Source: Amanita rubescens (taxonomy: Eukaryota; Basidiomycota; Agaricomycetes; Agaricales; Amanitaceae). From it: a stretch of 64,000 nucleotides of DNA. The number at the start of each line of letters is the position of its first letter. Position 1 is the first letter of the stretch. Below are positions 59,530 to 64,000 of the stretch, in pieces. The notes below the pieces were generated by a model. It was not told the origin of the DNA. It was given only the letters and a program-made list of their open reading frames with translations, and did no database searches. Position numbers and translations under genes: made by a program. The stretch covers positions 930,001-994,000 of the forward strand of contig WION01000005.1 in the NCBI GenBank assembly GCA_015039365.1, given 5' to 3'.

Positions 59530-62500
59530 CAGTGGGACTCATGACAGTGGATGAAGTCTCAGAAATACCAGATTCAACTCTCGATATATCTCATGTAACA
59601 GTACAATCTATTTCGAAACGAAGATTATCTGTCCCTATCAAAGTTGAAACTGAAAACGACACTGAAAACCTCGTTGCCCTTGTCGACTGCGGAGCCGAAG
59701 GGATATTTATCGACAAAAGGATAGCACACAAATGGAGAAAACGAAAAACTCTACGACCAATTAGAGTTTATAACGTCGATGGCACCATAAATAAAGAAGG
59801 AGAAATTGATGAACAATGTCTAATCACCTTCGAAATGAACGGAAAACGCATGACTGAATGGTTTTACGTATCAGCAATAGGAAAACAAACGGTTATACTG
59901 GGGCTTCCTTGGTTAGAGAAGCATAACCCAGACGTAAACTGGAAGGAAAAGACTCTAGAGTTCCGAGACTCTGAACAGGATAAGATCAAGGCATCACTTC
60001 GGAGCATCTGTCAACAGATTGATAGAATAGCTATGCCTGAAAGGGAAGAAGATCTCGTCATCGGATATTTGATGTCACACAAAGGATCACAGACGACAGA
60101 TCACAGATGGAACGCGCATACATTTGAGGATGTAGGAAGCTGGTCAGAAGACGAATACGATCAAGTAACAATCGCACGATATACGCCAGCTCAACAAATG
60201 GAACACAAATACCATCAAATAGAGGAGGTTTACACGCTCCCTCCTGAATACTCGGCATGGAAAGATGTATTCGAGAAAAAAGCAAGTGAACGATTCCCGG
60301 AAAGCCGATCTTGGGATCACCAGATAGAACTTCGCGATGATTTCATACCAAAAAGAGGAAAAATCTATCCCTTATCTCCGAAACAGCAGAACACACTGGA
60401 TGAATGGATCAAAGAACATGTTGAAAAAGGCTACATCAGACCATCGAAATCGCCGCAGGCATCACCTTTCTTCTTTGTAGAAAAGAAAGAAGCACAAAAA
60501 CTACGACCCTGCCAAGACTATCGATATTTGAACGAATACACTAAACCAAACGCATATCCATTACCCCTTATCTCCGATCTTATGATTAAACTCAAAGATT
60601 CGGAATACTTTACGAAATTGGATATCCGTTGGGGATATAATAACGTTCAAATCAAGGAATCTGACAGATGGAAAGCCGCCTTTATCACCAATCGAGGTTT
60701 ATTTGAACCTAACGTCATGTTCTTTGGATTACGAAATTCACCAGCAACGTTCCAAGCTATGATGGACGATTATTTCAGGGATTTTACAGAAAAAGGATGG
60801 CTTGTCATCTATATGGATGATATGCTAATACACGCGCGCACTAAAGAAGAACTCGAGATTCGAACAAAACAAGTACTTGAACGATTACAGAAACACGATC
60901 TTTACCTCAAGCTTGAAAAGTGTAAATTCGCTGCCAAAGAAGTTGATTTTCTAGGCACCGTCATATCCAAAAATACAATAAAAATGGATCCGATCAAACT
61001 TGCCGGAATTAGGGACTGGCCAACCCCTTCTACCGTTAAACAAGTTAGATCCTTTTTAGGATTCGGGAATTACTATCGAAGGTTTATTTTCGGATTCGCC
61101 CACCTTGCACGACCCCTGCACGACCTAACAAAGAAAAACAAAATATGGACATGGACCGCAGAATGCCAAGTCGCGTTTGATCTATTAAAAGAACGTTTTA
61201 CATCCGCACCCGTCTTAATGATGCCCGACGTTAACAAACCTTTCATTCTACAAACAGACGCATCAGACCGCGCTATCGGAGCAGTTCTTATGCAGAAAGA
61301 TGACAATGGCGACTTACACCCATGCGGATACCTATCCCACGCTTTAACACCGACTGAAACACGATGGCAAATCTACGACCGAGAATTATTCGCCATTTAT
61401 TACGCTCTTTACAACGAATGGAGATACCTGCTTGAAGGAGCAGAACACCCTGTCATTATTCATTGCGACCACAAGAATCTACTCTATTATCGAGAACCAC
61501 AACGTCTTACGAACCGCCAAGCACGATGGTGGAACGATTTGTCTCGATTTAATATTAAATTAACCCACATCCCCGGAGCAAAACTAATAATAGCAGATGC
61601 ACTATCCCGCCGACCCGATCACATGACAAAAGACGAATCAGAAGAGTTAATAACGATGCTCCCAAAAGAACTCTTTGTTCGCACAATCGCCGAAGATCTC
61701 CGTGACAGAACAATGGAAATAACTGTCAAAGACGACTTCGCTCAATCAATCAAGAAATGTCTAAAAGAAAAAGGAATACCACCTTTACGCACTGCCCTTT
61801 CTGATTGGACTCTTGACGATGAATTAATCCTGTACAAAGGGAAATCTTTTATTCCCCCTGATACCGATCTTCGCCGAGATATTATTAGAGATTTTCATGA
61901 ATCACCGACAAGCGGACACCCCGGTTTCTTCAAAACACTCGCCTTATTAAAGGAACATTACTGGTGGCCATTGATGTCTAAAATGGTTAAACAATTTATT
62001 GACGGATGCACGGCATGTCAACAAATGAAATCAAACACTCACCCTACCGCCGCACCTTTGATGCCAATCAAGTCTCACGCACACCGACCCTTCCAACAAA
62101 TAACTATGGATTTCATAACCGACTTACCCATAAGTGACGGTTTTGATTCTATCTTCATCGTGGTCGATCAAGGACTTACAAAGGGAGTAATTCTCATGCC
62201 TTGTAATAAAACTATCACCGCCGACGAAACCGCCGACCTCTACATTCGGAATGTATTCAAAAACTTCGGATTACCCGACACTATGATCTCCGATCGAGGA
62301 CCACAGTTCGCATCACATGTCTTTAACGGCATAATGGACTCATTAAAGATTAAACACAAAATGAGTACCGCCTTCCATCCACAGACTGATGGACAAACGG
62401 AGCGATATAACGCCGAATTAGAAGCTTATCTCCGAATATTCTGTGCCTATGAACCAGATACTTGGAACAAGATGATACCAATAGCACAATTCGCGCATAA

Positions 62501-63137
62501 TTCACGCACTCATGAAGCATTGAAACAATCGCCCTTCCAATTGATGTATGGAACATCCCCGGTTGCACTTCCCCTTGTCTCAAACAAGACAAATACACCA
62601 ACCGCCGATAACCGCATCAACTTCTTGTTCCGCGCACGAGAAGAAGCACTCGCCGCACATGATCTAGCACGAGCTAAGATGATGGAAAGAACAACGAGAA
62701 AGACTAAACCGTTCAAAGTCAATGACAAAGTATGGTTAGAATCTAGGAACCTGAAGATTCCTTATCAGAGCAGAAAGCTCGCACCTAAACGAGAAGGTCC
62801 CTTTTCCATCAAAGAAGTCTTAGGACCAGTGACATATCGTCTCACACTACCAAGACAATGGAAAATTCATAACGTATTCCACGCCGCCTTACTAACGCCG
62901 TTCAAAGAAACTTCCTTTCACGGAATAACAGAAACAAGGCCCCCTCCCGATCTGATCGAAGGAGAAAAAGAATACGAAGTAGAAGCACTGCTTGCACATC
63001 GCAAGTTTAGAGGGAAATTACAATTCCTAGTAAAGTGGAAAGGCTATGACACCAGCGAAAACACATGGGAACCAGAAAACAACTTGACGCATATGGAAGA
63101 CCTCCTTCTAGAATATAAAAGACGAAGGAAACTCTGA
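59526..63137 (+). CDS. Pol polyprotein of the second chromovirus
   Basis: Protease LVDCGAEGIFID (Asp at 59685), with Cys where Ser or Thr is usual; RT with ASPFFFVEKKEAQKLRPCQD, LDIRWGYNNVQI and YMDD (about 60810-60821); RNase H LQTDASDRAIGAVL; integrase HPGFFKTLALL...CTACQQ, DFITDLP, MISDRGPQFASHVF; GPF module KREGPFSIKEVLGP; chromodomain FLVKWKGYDTSENTWEPENN. Complete and uninterrupted. The stop TGA (63135-63137) is followed after one base by the ORF3 ATG. Confidence 0.92.
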   Translation: MTVGLMTVDEVSEIPDSTLDISHVTVQSISKRRLSVPIKVETENDTENLVALVDCGAEGIFIDKRIAHKWRKRKTLRPIRVYNVDGTINKEGEIDEQCLITFEMNGKRMTEWFYVSAIGKQTVILGLPWLEKHNPDVNWKEKTLEFRDSEQDKIKASLRSICQQIDRIAMPEREEDLVIGYLMSHKGSQTTDHRWNAHTFEDVGSWSEDEYDQVTIARYTPAQQMEHKYHQIEEVYTLPPEYSAWKDVFEKKASERFPESRSWDHQIELRDDFIPKRGKIYPLSPKQQNTLDEWIKEHVEKGYIRPSKSPQASPFFFVEKKEAQKLRPCQDYRYLNEYTKPNAYPLPLISDLMIKLKDSEYFTKLDIRWGYNNVQIKESDRWKAAFITNRGLFEPNVMFFGLRNSPATFQAMMDDYFRDFTEKGWLVIYMDDMLIHARTKEELEIRTKQVLERLQKHDLYLKLEKCKFAAKEVDFLGTVISKNTIKMDPIKLAGIRDWPTPSTVKQVRSFLGFGNYYRRFIFGFAHLARPLHDLTKKNKIWTWTAECQVAFDLLKERFTSAPVLMMPDVNKPFILQTDASDRAIGAVLMQKDDNGDLHPCGYLSHALTPTETRWQIYDRELFAIYYALYNEWRYLLEGAEHPVIIHCDHKNLLYYREPQRLTNRQARWWNDLSRFNIKLTHIPGAKLIIADALSRRPDHMTKDESEELITMLPKELFVRTIAEDLRDRTMEITVKDDFAQSIKKCLKEKGIPPLRTALSDWTLDDELILYKGKSFIPPDTDLRRDIIRDFHESPTSGHPGFFKTLALLKEHYWWPLMSKMVKQFIDGCTACQQMKSNTHPTAAPLMPIKSHAHRPFQQITMDFITDLPISDGFDSIFIVVDQGLTKGVILMPCNKTITADETADLYIRNVFKNFGLPDTMISDRGPQFASHVFNGIMDSLKIKHKMSTAFHPQTDGQTERYNAELEAYLRIFCAYEPDTWNKMIPIAQFAHNSRTHEALKQSPFQLMYGTSPVALPLVSNKTNTPTADNRINFLFRAREEALAAHDLARAKMMERTTRKTKPFKVNDKVWLESRNLKIPYQSRKLAPKREGPFSIKEVLGPVTYRLTLPRQWKIHNVFHAALLTPFKETSFHGITETRPPPDLIEGEKEYEVEALLAHRKFRGKLQFLVKWKGYDTSENTWEPENNLTHMEDLLLEYKRRRKL

Positions 63138-63138
63138 A

Positions 63139-64000
63139 ATGTCATACCAAGTTATTATGCAAGATGGAAACAACACCACCGACGCCGTTCAGCATTTCCC
63201 CTGGTCTGAATTCTACGCTGGAGAGAACACCGACACCCGACTCACCACTGAACCCCACCGACCTCGACTCGTTCTTCATACCACCGACACCGACGAAGAA
63301 GACACTGACCCGAACGACTTCGTTGATGTTCCCTACAGATCTCCCGATCAGACCTCGTCTCAAACGATCCCGGTCACTCCCACCGAAACCCAGGAAACCC
63401 ACCACAGAACATCAGAAACTCTGGCTGTACCTGGACGAATTACGGAAGATCGCAATAGCCGACCGATCCCACCTAGAAACGCTGAAGACATTAGCGTTAC
63501 CTTACATAGAGAGACGGTATCTGCCGGTCACGCTTCGACTCAATCTCATAACGAATCTATTCGAGGCAACGACCAGAGTCACGGTACAGATGGGACTAAC
63601 CGCGATATGGTTGGCTCCATCATACGAACCACCCCCGATCTCTATCTCAGTTATCACGGAATTACTACTTACACCAAGGTTAGAGACCGCGTCACTCTGA
63701 TCTGTAATGCCGCTAGACTACAAGTCGACGTCTTTGACCAAGAAAGGATAGCTCGAGTCTGGCGACTTCTCATGGACTTCCGAACCGCCACTACCCTTGC
63801 CGGTCAAGCCCGAGATCAGTACAACTATCATTGTGCCGATTTAATCGAAACGTTTGTAAACGTTACGTCACTATACTGGGAAGACGTTCATCCGAAAGGA
63901 GGAAACCTAGATCAACTGGCGATAGATCTATTACGACGACTCCTCACAGCTGACATCGAACGTTACATCATCCTTGCTATAGAAAGCATTGACGATCAAA
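63139..64000 (+). CDS. Third ORF of the second chromovirus, cut by window end
   Basis: Frame open from ATG 63139 (MSYQVIMQDGNNTTDAVQHF) to the window end (287 codons), including ARLQVDVFDQERIARVWRLL and NVTSLYWEDVHPKGGN. Position and MS start mirror ORF3 of the outer element (1 nt versus 4 nt after the pol stop). A second frame, 63164-63700, is also open and has LWLYLDELRKIAIADRSHLE and VQMGLTAIWLAPSYEPP, which looks at least as protein-like; either the two overlap or a -1 shift near 63690 joins them. The 3' part is clearly in the 63139 frame. Confidence 0.6.
   Translation, partial: MSYQVIMQDGNNTTDAVQHFPWSEFYAGENTDTRLTTEPHRPRLVLHTTDTDEEDTDPNDFVDVPYRSPDQTSSQTIPVTPTETQETHHRTSETLAVPGRITEDRNSRPIPPRNAEDISVTLHRETVSAGHASTQSHNESIRGNDQSHGTDGTNRDMVGSIIRTTPDLYLSYHGITTYTKVRDRVTLICNAARLQVDVFDQERIARVWRLLMDFRTATTLAGQARDQYNYHCADLIETFVNVTSLYWEDVHPKGGNLDQLAIDLLRRLLTADIERYIILAIESIDDQ

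Larger units (their letters stand above)
57251..64000 (+). mobile_element. Second Ty3-type chromovirus, cut by the window end
   Basis: 5' LTR 57251-57701, then self-priming site, AUG-less frame, Gag, Pol with chromodomain and ORF3 open to base 64000. The 3' LTR is outside. It sits in the last intron of the micro-exon array after AACCAAC; CCAAC (57246-57250) should be repeated after its 3' LTR. It is related to the outer element in layout and protein but a different family at DNA level. Confidence 0.93.

Overview
The window is nuclear DNA of a mushroom-forming basidiomycete (Agaricomycetes-like). Genes are split by many introns of about 45-70 nt with GTRAGT donors and CTRAY-type branch sites, gene families are fungal, and Ty3 chromoviruses and Ty1/copia-type retroelements are present. 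No bacterial signals, tRNA, rRNA or CRISPR were seen.

Left part (1-36,500) is gene space mixed with decaying duplicates: a sirtuin relic, a coiled-coil gene built of 1.5-kb repeats, an S28 serine peptidase, a tandem pair of two-domain proteins of which one has a His-rich tail and the other is broken, an NTF2-like protein, a small secreted protein, a Ser-rich protein, two conserved fungal proteins, F-box genes (one broken, one intact), a 904-residue protein with an MLKL-like helical N-terminus, a pseudokinase and a kinase, an HNH-nuclease protein, a mitochondrial SAM-type carrier with frameshifts, and a steroid-5-alpha-reductase-like protein in a tight divergent pair with the carrier.

Right part (36,512-64,000) is one story. 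A host P-loop GTPase gene starts at 36,512. Its fifth exon is split by a complete 8.5-kb chromovirus (37,207-53,538, TSD GGGAC), whose 5' LTR is itself split by a 7.8-kb gag-only copia-type element on the minus strand (37,483-45,310, TSD GTTTT). LTR pairs appear identical, so both insertions look very recent. After the chromovirus the GTPase gene resumes with ordinary exons and then enters 54,118-57,250, the most remarkable stretch: about 48 consecutive intron-like units separated by micro-exons, 43 of them exactly 3 nt (AG|NNN|GTGAGTG). A second chromovirus (from 57,251, running off the window) has inserted into one of these introns.

Both chromoviruses have a primer-binding site complementary to the start of their own R region (Tf1/sushi-like self-priming), an ATG-free leader of nearly 1 kb carrying a conserved open frame upstream of Gag, a -1 slip site at the gag stop codon, Pol with a C-terminal chromodomain, and an extra third ORF directly after the pol stop. 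The codon-sized exon array is my main candidate for an undescribed system.
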